From Sediminibacterium goheungense (GTDB lineage: Bacteria > Bacteroidota > Bacteroidia > Chitinophagales > Chitinophagaceae), in the NCBI RefSeq assembly GCF_004361915.1, contig NZ_SNWP01000010.1, positions 310,001 through 374,000 on the forward strand: a stretch of 64,000 nt of DNA. The letters are read 5' to 3'. Shown in pieces: positions 26,573 through 35,142 of this stretch. Made by a program: the position numbers and the translations under genes. Each line of letters starts with the position of its first letter. The stretch's first letter is position 1. The notes under the pieces were generated by a model. That model made no database searches and was not told where the DNA came from. It was given only the letters and a program-made list of their open reading frames with translations.

Positions 26573-27523
26573 ATGGAACCCATTACCATTAAAACATTTT
26601 ACAAGGACATATTTGGAGGAGTATGCCCGGAGATCGATAAAATGCTGGATGCGGATCAGGGAAAAGATATCGGCCTTTTTAATGTTTTCGATATCAGTCA
26701 ACTTCAGCCTACCTGTGCCGCAAAAGCCAAAATGCCTTATAACCGCCGCACTTATTATAAAATCAGCCTGATTAAAGGAAAAAACAAAGTTGAATATGCC
26801 GATCGTGTGGTTGAGATTCAGGAGCATGCCATTCTTTTTGCCACGCCCAAATTACCTTACAGCTATACACCTTACGATACGCATCAGGCTGGTCATTTTT
26901 GTGTGTTTACACGCGAGTTTCTGACCAAATCTAATTCAGGCATACTCCTGGATGAAATACCCATTTTTAAGCCGGGGAGTGATTTTGTGTATGAATTATC
27001 AGCTCATCAGGCCAATGATTTTGAATTGATTTTCAATAAGATGCATCAGGAAATCGGATCAGATTATCCTTTTAAATATGATTTACTGAGAAATTATGTA
27101 ATCGAATTGATCCATAACGGTCAAAAATTAAAACCCCTTACAGCTTCCAGCAACCATATCAATGCCGCCAGCCGTATCTCATCTCTTTTTATCGAATTGC
27201 TAGAACGCCAGTTCCCCATCGAAACACAGAGCCAGGTGCTTAGTCTGAGAACCGCAAAAGACTATGCGGATACTTTACAGGTACATGTAAATCATCTCAA
27301 TAAGGTGCTAAAAGAGTTCACAGGCAGAACAACCAGTGAAATTATATCAAGCCGTATTGCACAGGAGGCTAAACTTCTTTTACGCCAGACCAACTGGAAC
27401 ATTTCTGAAATTGCTATGAGTCTGGGATTTGAAGAAGTGGCCCATTTCTCCAATTTTTTCAAAAAGCATAGTAATATGTCTCCCCTGCATTATCGGGATC
27501 AATTATTTGATATTTACAAATAA
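26573..27523 (+). CDS. AraC-family transcriptional regulator
   Basis: 316 residues. The N-terminal part is a cupin-like sensing domain (about 40-160). The C-terminal 100 residues hold two helix-turn-helix motifs in the AraC arrangement: RTAKDYADTLQVHVNHLNKVLKEFTG and WNISEIAMSLGFEEVAHFSNFFKKHSNMSPLHYR. The ligand is unknown. An SDR oxidoreductase gene follows 69 bases later on the same strand, with a 6-bp dyad just before it, so that gene is the likely target. This is the usual regulator-SDR pairing seen in Bacteroidota. Confidence 0.9.
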   Translation: MEPITIKTFYKDIFGGVCPEIDKMLDADQGKDIGLFNVFDISQLQPTCAAKAKMPYNRRTYYKISLIKGKNKVEYADRVVEIQEHAILFATPKLPYSYTPYDTHQAGHFCVFTREFLTKSNSGILLDEIPIFKPGSDFVYELSAHQANDFELIFNKMHQEIGSDYPFKYDLLRNYVIELIHNGQKLKPLTASSNHINAASRISSLFIELLERQFPIETQSQVLSLRTAKDYADTLQVHVNHLNKVLKEFTGRTTSEIISSRIAQEAKLLLRQTNWNISEIAMSLGFEEVAHFSNFFKKHSNMSPLHYRDQLFDIYK

Positions 27524-27570
27524 TACGCTGATAATCGCAACAACAGATCGCTGAACCGGGGTCAATTTTG

Positions 27571-27589
27571 TGTTGTATTTAAAACAACA
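27571..27589. promoter_or_regulatory. Dyad upstream of the SDR gene
   Basis: TGTTGT, 7 bases, ACAACA: a perfect 6-bp inverted repeat 3 bases before the SDR ATG. CAATTTTG (7 of 8 to TAnnTTTG) lies directly upstream at 27563-27570. Possibly the AraC binding site; the pairing is inferred. Confidence 0.4.
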
Positions 27590-27592
27590 AAA

Positions 27593-28357
27593 ATGACTCC
27601 TACAACAAAAATCGCCCTGGTTACCGGTGGTAGCCGTGGATTGGGCAAAAGCATGGCGATTGAACTGGCCAAAAAAGGACTGGATCTGATCATCACTTAC
27701 CAACAACAAAAAACAGAAGCTGAAAAAGTGGTTGCCGACATTGCTGCAACCGGAAGAAAAGCAGTTGCAGTAGCACTGGATGTTGCAAAAGCTGAAACTT
27801 TCGCAGGATTTACCACCACCATTCAGCAAACATTATTAGCCGAATTTCAAACAGACCGGTTCGATTTTTTGGTGAACAATGCCGGATCTGGTGTTCATGC
27901 TGATTTCGCACAGACTACAGAAGAACAATTCGACAGCATGATGAATATTCACCTCAAAGCCCCCTTCTTTCTAACACAGCATTTGCTGCCACTCATGAAT
28001 GATGGAGGTGGTATTGTGAATATTTCTTCAGGTCTCACCAGGTTTACTTACACCGGATATGATGCTTATTCCACAATGAAAGGCGGTGTAGAAACCCTGA
28101 CAAAATACCAGGCCAAATTCCTTGGCAACAGAAAGATAAGGGTGAATGTAGTAGCTCCCGGGGCTATTGAGACCGATTTTGGTGGAGGTGCTGTAAGAGA
28201 TAACCAGGAACTGAAAGACTATCTATCATCCCTCACTTCACTTGGCCGTGTAGGTGTGCCGGATGATGTTGGAACAGTAGTTGCTTTTCTTTGTTCAGAT
28301 GATGCTAAATGGGTTAACGCTCAGCGCATTGAAGTAGCAGGTGGTATTCATATTTAG
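27593..28357 (+). CDS. Short-chain dehydrogenase/reductase
   Basis: 254 residues, classical SDR. The cofactor loop TGGSRGLGKSM (about 11-21), FLVNNAGSG, catalytic Ser in NISSGLTRF, and YSTMKGG (YxxxK) are all intact, followed by VNVVAPGAIETDF. It is an NAD(P)-dependent oxidoreductase of unknown substrate; the loop is followed by no acidic residue that would fix NAD rather than NADP. Paired with the AraC regulator upstream. Its stop codon runs directly into heptad element H. Confidence 0.9.
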   Translation: MTPTTKIALVTGGSRGLGKSMAIELAKKGLDLIITYQQQKTEAEKVVADIAATGRKAVAVALDVAKAETFAGFTTTIQQTLLAEFQTDRFDFLVNNAGSGVHADFAQTTEEQFDSMMNIHLKAPFFLTQHLLPLMNDGGGIVNISSGLTRFTYTGYDAYSTMKGGVETLTKYQAKFLGNRKIRVNVVAPGAIETDFGGGAVRDNQELKDYLSSLTSLGRVGVPDDVGTVVAFLCSDDAKWVNAQRIEVAGGIHI

Positions 28358-28359
28358 CG

Positions 28360-28488
28360 TATAGCTTATGGGGTATAGCTGCTAGTAAATAGCAGATAGT
28401 TCATGGGTAATAGTCTTTGATCTGGGACAGGAATATTATGCGCTCCCTCGATCAACCATTAGCCATGAACTATTTGCCATAAGCTTAC
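28360..28488. repeat. Heptad palindrome H (NATAGNN / CCATNNN words)
   Basis: Left: eight consecutive 7-base words around an ATAG or ATGG core (28360-28415). Right: four words CCATTAG to CCATAAG (28456-28483). Two nested stems pair the sides: AGCTTATGG 28363-28371 with 28477-28485, and an 11-bp stem 28396-28406 with 28463-28473. It fills the gap between convergent genes and touches the stop codon of the minus-strand gene. Confidence 0.88.
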
Positions 28489-29153
28489 TTATCGCTCTGT
28501 CTTTTAACTGAACCTCCGCTGCTTACATTGATATTGCGTATCAGACCATCTCCTTTAAAACGAACATAGCCTCCACTGCTGGCTTCTGCAGAAATTTCTT
28601 TGTTTACAGTTACCTGTACGCCAGCACCACTGCTCACATCGGCTTTACAATTGGTAACAGCCAGGTCATATCCACGGAAAATGCCCCCGCTACTACCATC
28701 TACAGACAATGCATTTGCAGAACCTGATAATGTAATAGTACCGCCACTGCTAACATCTGCCGTAAGTTTATCGAGGCTCACAGACTTAGCCTGAATAGAA
28801 CCACCACTACTCGCTTCCAGACCATCTAACTGGGTATAGGAAACATATACAACCACTTTCCAGTTTCTTCTTTTCTCCCAGAAGCGCCAGTTATCATTTT
28901 CACGGGTGATACGAAGTACCCCATTACTTACCACTGTTTTGATTTTATCAACCAAATCTGCGTCACTTGCCGTTACCGCCAGTTCTTCTTTACTTCCTTT
29001 TGTAAGAATTACCTGAATACCAGCGGAGGTTTTTACCGCATGAAATGATCCTATATTTCTTTTTTGCGTATTCTCACCAGATACCACTTCCTGCCCGAGT
29101 GCAAAGGAACATAGCATGGTAAGTGCGAATAAACTACTGAATAGCTGTTTCAT
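28485..29153 (-). CDS. DUF2807 (GIN domain) secreted protein
   Basis: 222 residues. The signal peptide MKQLFSSLFALTMLCSFALGQ is followed by a DUF2807 beta-helix domain: FHAVKTSAGIQVILTKG opens it, and Ser/Gly-rich rungs such as LEASSGGSIQAKSVSLDKL, ADVSSGGTITLSGSA and SVDGSSGGIF repeat about every 20 residues. These proteins are called putative auto-transporter adhesins of the GIN family; their function is not established. I use the ATG at 29153 because the longer frame places 20 unrelated residues before a perfect signal peptide. Confidence 0.85.
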   Translation of the reverse strand: MKQLFSSLFALTMLCSFALGQEVVSGENTQKRNIGSFHAVKTSAGIQVILTKGSKEELAVTASDADLVDKIKTVVSNGVLRITRENDNWRFWEKRRNWKVVVYVSYTQLDGLEASSGGSIQAKSVSLDKLTADVSSGGTITLSGSANALSVDGSSGGIFRGYDLAVTNCKADVSSGAGVQVTVNKEISAEASSGGYVRFKGDGLIRNINVSSGGSVKRQSDK

Positions 29154-29258
29154 AATAAGTTTTTTGGTATAACGGCAATCAAATTCAAAAGTTACACCGA
29201 AGAAAAAATACAAGTTGCAGATTTCAGGATACAGTTCAAATTCAATACCCTTTACCCC

Positions 29259-31286
29259 TTATTTGAGAACCACCGCACCCAAGGCCGGGAGATGCACTTT
29301 CAACCTGTAATATTTTGCCTTTTTATCGACTAATAAAGAAGGAATGTCCGGATTGAATACATCACCCGTTCCCCAGAATTCTTTACTGTCGCTATTAAAA
29401 ATTTCCGACCATTTTTCTTTACCCTGCACATCAACTTCCCAATCTCTTCTAACGACAGGAGTTACATTCAATATTACCAGTACATCATCTTTGGCTTTCT
29501 TGCCCTTTCGTTTATATACCATAACCGATTCACTCCGATGGTTCAGATCCACCCATTCAAATCCATCATCAGAAAATTGGTTCTCGTATAATGCGGGTTC
29601 TGACCGGTATAGTTCATTCAGTTTCTGTACACAATATTTCATACCCCCATGACTAACAAACTGGAGCAGTTCCCATGGCAACTCGCTTTTATAGTTCCAT
29701 TCACTGGTTGCGGCAAATTCATTACCCATAAAGAGAAGTTTGGCACCCGGGTGGGTAAACATATAAGTATATAATATGCGCAGATTGGCAAATTTCTGCC
29801 ATTCATCACCGGGCATTTTATATAACATTGGGCTTTTACCGTGTACTACTTCATCATGACTCAGGGGCAGCATAAAGTTTTCATCATAGAAATACATCAT
29901 GCTGAATGAAAATTTATCCTGATGAAACTGACGGTAAATAGGATCCATTTTAAAATAATCAAGTGTATCATGCATCCAGCCCATCATCCACTTCATACCA
30001 AAGCCAAGACCACCTTCAAAAGTGGGTCTGCTGATTTTGGGCCAGTCGGTAGCTTCTTCCGCAATGGTTTGAATATCCGGGAAATCGCGGTAGAGTGTTT
30101 CATTCAGGTCTTTGATAAAGGCAATCGCTTCCAGATTACCATTGCCGCCGAATTCATTGGGTTCCCATTGTCCTTTGTTCCGGCTATAATCCAACCGTAA
30201 CATTGAACTCACGGCATCTACCCTTAGCCCATCCGTATGAAAACGGTCGCACCAGAAACGTGCGCTACTGATCAGAAAAGATTTTACTTCTCCTCGTTTA
30301 TAATTGAAAATATATGAATTCCAGTCTGGGTGATAGCCCTTACGCATATCAGCATACTCATAGGTATGCGTACCATCAAACATAAAAAGTCCATGTGCAT
30401 CATAAGGAAAATGTGAAGGAACCCAATCAAGAATCACACCTATTCCGGCCTGATGAAAGGCATCTACCATTGCAGCATATTCCTGCGGGGAACCGAAACG
30501 GGATGTAGGGGCAAAATAACCGGTACCCTGGTATCCCCAGCTTCCATCAAAGGGATGTTCCATTACGGGCATTAGCTCTACATGGGTAAACCCCATTTCT
30601 TTTATATAGGGGACCAGTCTTTCAGTGATTTGCTGATAGGTATTGTATACTTCCTCATTGTTTTTATCGGGCCGCATCCAGCTCGCCAGATGCACTTCAT
30701 ATACTGACCATGGGGCATTGAGTGAGTTGTGTTTTGACCTTTTTTTCATCCATTCATCATCCTGCCATGGGTAATCGGTTTGCCATGTGATCGAAGCGGT
30801 GTAAGGTCTTTTCTCCCAATAATGCGCATAAGGGTCTCCTTTATCAAGCTTAATACCTTTATATCCATGAATATGATATTTATACGCTTCCCCTTGTTGA
30901 ATACCGGGTATAAAACCTTCCCAGATCCCGGAATTATCGAGCCGAACTTTTAAAGGGTGCGATGATTTGTTCCATTCATTGAAATAACCGGTTACACTTA
31001 CAAATGTGGCATTGGGTGCCCAAACGGCGAAATATGTACCATGGGTATTCAGTACTGCAAGCTGCTTGTTACCAAAAAAATCATATAGCCTGTAATGAGT
31101 GCCGTTTTGAAAATTTCGAATGTCTTCATCAGTAAATAAAGAATAGTTCCAAACAGACTGGTTGGTATCAACAAAATGCAATTCTTCATATTTATTACCC
31201 TCCGGCTTATCCGTTCCGGATGTATTATTCGCTTTATTAGTAATAGCCCCATTACTGTTCTTCGGCTTATTCATTTCATCGCTCAT
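29259..31286 (-). CDS. glgB: 1,4-alpha-glucan branching enzyme
   Basis: 675 residues. The enzyme makes alpha-1,6 branches in glycogen. After a poorly ordered Asn/Lys-rich N-terminus (1-30) comes a CBM48 domain (about 75-165, AVWAPNATFVSVTGYFNEWN) and a GH13 barrel with VELMPVMEHPFDGSWGYQ, the nucleophile region GLRVDAVSSML, acid/base in TIAEEATDWP and LSHDEVVHGKSPM. A C-terminal beta domain ends it. It completes the pathway with glgC and glgA 15 kb away. A possible minus-strand promoter lies at 31301-31334, where it shares sequence with the divergent barrel operon. Confidence 0.95.
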   Translation of the reverse strand: MSDEMNKPKNSNGAITNKANNTSGTDKPEGNKYEELHFVDTNQSVWNYSLFTDEDIRNFQNGTHYRLYDFFGNKQLAVLNTHGTYFAVWAPNATFVSVTGYFNEWNKSSHPLKVRLDNSGIWEGFIPGIQQGEAYKYHIHGYKGIKLDKGDPYAHYWEKRPYTASITWQTDYPWQDDEWMKKRSKHNSLNAPWSVYEVHLASWMRPDKNNEEVYNTYQQITERLVPYIKEMGFTHVELMPVMEHPFDGSWGYQGTGYFAPTSRFGSPQEYAAMVDAFHQAGIGVILDWVPSHFPYDAHGLFMFDGTHTYEYADMRKGYHPDWNSYIFNYKRGEVKSFLISSARFWCDRFHTDGLRVDAVSSMLRLDYSRNKGQWEPNEFGGNGNLEAIAFIKDLNETLYRDFPDIQTIAEEATDWPKISRPTFEGGLGFGMKWMMGWMHDTLDYFKMDPIYRQFHQDKFSFSMMYFYDENFMLPLSHDEVVHGKSPMLYKMPGDEWQKFANLRILYTYMFTHPGAKLLFMGNEFAATSEWNYKSELPWELLQFVSHGGMKYCVQKLNELYRSEPALYENQFSDDGFEWVDLNHRSESVMVYKRKGKKAKDDVLVILNVTPVVRRDWEVDVQGKEKWSEIFNSDSKEFWGTGDVFNPDIPSLLVDKKAKYYRLKVHLPALGAVVLK

Positions 31287-31300
31287 AAGACATTCATAAT

Positions 31301-31334
31301 CAAATTATAAAAAATATTAACATTATTTTTCAAC
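31301..31334 (-). promoter_or_regulatory. Possible glgB promoter overlapping the barrel-operon control block
   Basis: Minus strand: GTTG (31334-31331), a 21-base spacer and TATAATTTG (31309-31301), a TAnnTTTG-like box with one extra base. The GTTG overlaps the dyad shared by the two barrel operons. Confidence 0.4.
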
Positions 31335-31384
31335 TAAAATATTAGTTATTAAGATTTTTTTATGCATTTTTATATTACATGCAT
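31317..31384 (+). promoter_or_regulatory. Conserved upstream block of barrel-GLPGLI operon 1
   Basis: This 68-base stretch aligns without gaps to 35054-35121, about 57 of 68 identical by hand. It contains a dyad AACTAA-N4-TTAGTT (31332-31347) whose arms are identical in both copies while all four loop bases differ, then a conserved ATTTTTTTATG run. Stem conserved and loop free suggests an operator or an RNA hairpin. Confidence 0.7.
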
Positions 31385-31404
31385 CTATAATGCAATTCAC
31401 TTCA

Positions 31405-34173
31405 ATGCGAAAACTGACTGCCCTTTTAGTTGTAATCGGTTTATTGACCATTACAGACTCTTTTGCACAAAACGTCTCCCTTAAAGGTAAGGTTGTTGAC
31501 ACTACCAATAAAGTAAATCTGCGGGATGCTGTTATTACCCTACTTGACCGCAAAGACAGCAGTCTTGTAAAGTTTGTACGCACAGTAGCAGATGGTGCAT
31601 TTACCATGAAAGATCTGCTGCCCGGCAGATATATTATTATGGTTAGCTACCCCGGCTATGTGGAAATGATGGATACCCTCCTGTTAAAAACCAATGATGA
31701 TATAGATTTTAATCAGATCACCTTAAACACACGTGCCCATATTTTACAGGAGGTAATTGTAAAACAAACAATCGCCCCTATTCGCTTCAAGGGCGATACC
31801 CTGATTTTTACTGCAGATAGTTTTAAGGTTAAACCGGGTGCAACGGTTGAAGATTTACTTAAAATATTACCGGGCTTTACAGTTAACAGCAAGGGCGAAA
31901 TAACGGCTCAGGGGCAACAGGTTCAGAAAGTATATGTAGATGGCGAAGAGTTTTTTGGAGACGATCCTACTATGGCCACTCAAAACCTGAACAAGAAAGA
32001 TGTGGCCCAGATTCAGCTATTTGATAAAAAATCAGATCAGGCTACTTTAACCGGTATTGATGATGGTGAAAAACAGAAAGCCATCAATATTGTATTGAAA
32101 GATGATGCCAAAAAAGGATATTTCGGGCGGATAGAAGGCGGTTCTGATTTCAACAAATATTATCAGGGCAAAGCCACTGCCAACCGGTTTACCAGTACCA
32201 TGAAAGCAGGTGGATATATTGGAATTGATAGAACCGGTCGCAACTCCATGACCTGGGAAGACATGGAAAATTTCGGAGGATTTTCACCCGTGGAAGAAAA
32301 TGGCCAGACCTATTTAATGTTCGAAAACGATAGCTACAATTTCTTCAACTCACAGGGTATTCCGGAAAACTTACAGTCTGCTTTCATGCTAAATAAAAAA
32401 TTTGGCCGGTTTAAAAATAGCACAGCCAACAATTACAGTTTCAACAGACAGTTTATTGCAGGTAACAGTTACAATAATTCTCAATATATTTTACCTGATA
32501 CACTTTATTACTATAACCAATTTAACAGTAACAGAAGTACCAGATCAAAACATGGTTTTAGTACCAGGAATGAAATTAACCTTGATTCTTTTAATACCAT
32601 CACCATTAACGCCAGAGCCGGTTTTACCAAAAGCAGTGGATCTTCATTTGGCACTACGGAATATTTATCTGAAGAAAAAACTTTAGTGAATAACAGTGCC
32701 CGGAGTAATAATACCGATGGAACCAACAACCAGACAAGTGCAGATATTTTTTATAAACGAAAATTGAATAAAACAGGAACTAAAGTACTTACCATTAATG
32801 GAGGATATTCGAACACAATTAATGATAATACCGGTTATTTAAAAAACACCATCAACTATTACAGTAATGGACTTTTCGATTCAAGTCAGATCATTGACCA
32901 GTTGAAACTTAACAATAACACCAGTACTTCTTATAAGGGATTGATCAGTTATGTTCATCCGTTTAATACCAAAAGTTCTCTGAACATTAATTATACGCTA
33001 AATGCTTCTACCAGTGACCAGAATATCAGAACACTGGAAAAGATGAGTACTGGCAAATACGATTCTCTCAATACACGTTTCAGTAATCATTTTGCTTTTA
33101 AAAGTAGTTCGCATCGTGGAGGTCTTACCTATACTTACAATACCAAGAAGATATATCTCAGGGCAGGATTAGCTATTCAGGATCTTTCATTAAAACAAAC
33201 CAATCTTATTAATGATTCATCCTATGCACGCGATTTTGTCAACTTTTTTCCCAGTTCGAATCTAAGGTGGAAATTTTCCCAATCAGGCAGTTTCTCCTTT
33301 AGCTATAGTGGCAATACGCAACAACCACAACTTGCCCAATTACAACCCATCCTGAATAATGCCGATCCTTTAAATCTTACTATCGGTAATCAAAATCTGA
33401 AACCTGCTTTTACACATTCTTTCAATTTCGATTTAAGTGATTACAAAGTATTAACCGGTGCCAGCAAGTCTGTTTGGGCTTATTTGAACTTTACTGAAAA
33501 TGCTTTTAGCTCAAAAACAGTAGTGGACAATAAAGGTGTAAGAACTACCCAGACCGTGAACGTAAATGGCAACTATAATTATTACCTGAGTATGGGCTTT
33601 GGAAGAAAGATAAAGGCTTTGGACATGACTTACCGTCTGTCTCCCAGAATCAGCGGAAGCAGGTTCAAGAGCTTTGTAAACGGCAGTGAGAACACGACCC
33701 ATACTCTTTCCCTGACACCTGCCGTAAGTTTTTCGAAAAATATTGAAAAGAAAATGGATGTATATCTGAGCTATAATCCAACTTTTACCAGGTCTAACTC
33801 TACGATCAACCGGGGGCAGCGAACCCAATACTGGATACAAAGTATTTATCTTGATTTCAGTTACACCATTATGCAGGGTTTTCAGTTCAACAATAATATT
33901 CAGGCTAATTACAGACAGAAGCTTTCTCCCAATGACAGAAGTACCAATGCTTTTATATGGAACATCAGTCTTGAGAAAAAAATGTCCAAAAAACAGGATA
34001 TTACCGCACTGGTATCTGTCAATGATCTATTAAATCAGCAGATTGGATTTAACAGAAATGTGAGCAGTAATTTTATTTCAGAAAGTACATATGATATGGT
34101 TCAACGATATACTATGTTCTCTCTCAGGTGGAAATTCAGTAAAAACAGAAAACAAAACAGCGATGAAGAATAA
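31405..34173 (+). CDS. Outer-membrane beta-barrel protein with carboxypeptidase-like regulatory domain
   Basis: 922 residues. Signal peptide (about 1-21, ending SFAQ), a carboxypeptidase-regulatory-like domain (22-105), a plug-like segment (about 110-240, with GDTLIFTADSF, LLKILPGFTVNSKGEI and VYVDGEEFFGDDP) and a large barrel. It is of the outer-membrane barrel type related to TonB-dependent receptors; no obvious TonB box is seen. I choose ATG 31405 because the paralog at 35143 starts at the equivalent MKKLTA and has exactly the same length. The GLPGLI gene overlaps its 3' end by 11 bases. Cargo unknown. Confidence 0.9.
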   Translation: MRKLTALLVVIGLLTITDSFAQNVSLKGKVVDTTNKVNLRDAVITLLDRKDSSLVKFVRTVADGAFTMKDLLPGRYIIMVSYPGYVEMMDTLLLKTNDDIDFNQITLNTRAHILQEVIVKQTIAPIRFKGDTLIFTADSFKVKPGATVEDLLKILPGFTVNSKGEITAQGQQVQKVYVDGEEFFGDDPTMATQNLNKKDVAQIQLFDKKSDQATLTGIDDGEKQKAINIVLKDDAKKGYFGRIEGGSDFNKYYQGKATANRFTSTMKAGGYIGIDRTGRNSMTWEDMENFGGFSPVEENGQTYLMFENDSYNFFNSQGIPENLQSAFMLNKKFGRFKNSTANNYSFNRQFIAGNSYNNSQYILPDTLYYYNQFNSNRSTRSKHGFSTRNEINLDSFNTITINARAGFTKSSGSSFGTTEYLSEEKTLVNNSARSNNTDGTNNQTSADIFYKRKLNKTGTKVLTINGGYSNTINDNTGYLKNTINYYSNGLFDSSQIIDQLKLNNNTSTSYKGLISYVHPFNTKSSLNINYTLNASTSDQNIRTLEKMSTGKYDSLNTRFSNHFAFKSSSHRGGLTYTYNTKKIYLRAGLAIQDLSLKQTNLINDSSYARDFVNFFPSSNLRWKFSQSGSFSFSYSGNTQQPQLAQLQPILNNADPLNLTIGNQNLKPAFTHSFNFDLSDYKVLTGASKSVWAYLNFTENAFSSKTVVDNKGVRTTQTVNVNGNYNYYLSMGFGRKIKALDMTYRLSPRISGSRFKSFVNGSENTTHTLSLTPAVSFSKNIEKKMDVYLSYNPTFTRSNSTINRGQRTQYWIQSIYLDFSYTIMQGFQFNNNIQANYRQKLSPNDRSTNAFIWNISLEKKMSKKQDITALVSVNDLLNQQIGFNRNVSSNFISESTYDMVQRYTMFSLRWKFSKNRKQNSDEE

Positions 34174-34921
34174 ACAGATCTTACAAATTGGTTTTTTAAG
34201 TATCTGCTTATTATTCCTCGGTATACAAACCCGGGGGCAGGTGCAATTTCCCCGTCAGGGGAAAATTGAGTTTGAGAAAAAACTTAACATCCATAAGGAA
34301 ATAGAAGGAGATAGCTTCTATGACAGTTTTAAGGATAAGATATCCAAATTTCAGACAACTTATTTCAATCTTTATTTTAAGGATGGAAAAACCTTGTATG
34401 AAAAAGGAAAAGACCTGAATGAGAAAATCATGTTCTGGAGTGATGATGAAACAACAGATGATATTGTGTATTCAGATTTAGATAATGGCACATTTGTAAA
34501 AAAACAAAAAGTTTTTGAGGAAACATTTCTCATCAGTGATTCTATTCGTTTTATCAAATGGCAGATTACCAGTGAAACAAGAGATATCGCAGGTTTTAAT
34601 TGCCGAAAAGCTACCGGTATCATTCTGGATTCAGTTTACGTTATCGCATTTTATACAGATCAGATACCTGTTAGTGGAGGCCCCCTCTCCTATGCAAAAC
34701 TACCCGGTATGATTATGGGAATCGCTATACCCAGAATGAATCTTACAATTATGGCTACAAAACTCGAAATGATTGAACCCAAACCGGAAAAACTGGTTCC
34801 CCCCGCTCCCGGCAGGGCCAAAAAAGCCAACTATGCGGGCGTCATTGATCAATTGAGAAAATCTTCGCTATCAGGCTGGGGTAGTTATGGACGGAAATAC
34901 CTGCTTAAATCACTTTTGTAA
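34163..34921 (+). CDS. GLPGLI-family protein, copy 1
   Basis: 252 residues. Signal-peptide-like N-terminus (MKNKQILQIGFLSICLLFLG), then a domain with YVIAFYTDQIPVSGGPLSYAKLPGMIMGIAIPRMN, the region that gives the GLPGLI family its name. Function unknown; such genes often stand beside outer-membrane barrel genes of the type found here, suggesting a periplasmic partner. The ATG at 34163 lies inside the last codons of the barrel gene (11-base overlap, other frame), so translation is probably coupled; the longer frame from 34091 lies wholly in barrel coding sequence. Confidence 0.88.
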   Translation: MKNKQILQIGFLSICLLFLGIQTRGQVQFPRQGKIEFEKKLNIHKEIEGDSFYDSFKDKISKFQTTYFNLYFKDGKTLYEKGKDLNEKIMFWSDDETTDDIVYSDLDNGTFVKKQKVFEETFLISDSIRFIKWQITSETRDIAGFNCRKATGIILDSVYVIAFYTDQIPVSGGPLSYAKLPGMIMGIAIPRMNLTIMATKLEMIEPKPEKLVPPAPGRAKKANYAGVIDQLRKSSLSGWGSYGRKYLLKSLL

Positions 34922-35053
34922 AATGATTTCTATCCGGCTTTCCAACCTTTCTTCATCTTATCTCTCCTTTGATAGGATATACAGATTTGACGTTTTTTGA
35001 CTTATTAATTTTATCCATATTTAGAAATTTCTCGACTCAGATTAGGAAAAAAT

Positions 35054-35121
35054 TTAACATTAATTTTCAACTAATCACTTAGTTATTAAAATTTTTTTAT
35101 GGATTTTTCCATAACAGGCAT
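35054..35121 (+). promoter_or_regulatory. Conserved upstream block of barrel-GLPGLI operon 2
   Basis: Counterpart of 31317-31384. The dyad AACTAA-N4-TTAGTT is at 35069-35084, followed by the shared TTATTAAAATTTTTTTATG run. The rest of the 221-base gap (34922-35053) holds no recognised element. Confidence 0.7.
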
Positions 35122-35142
35122 CAAATAAGGCAACCGAACAAA

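Noticed and set aside
34091-34162. Longer GLPGLI frame from 34091
   Set aside because: It lies in barrel coding sequence; the ATG at 34163 gives a clean signal peptide.
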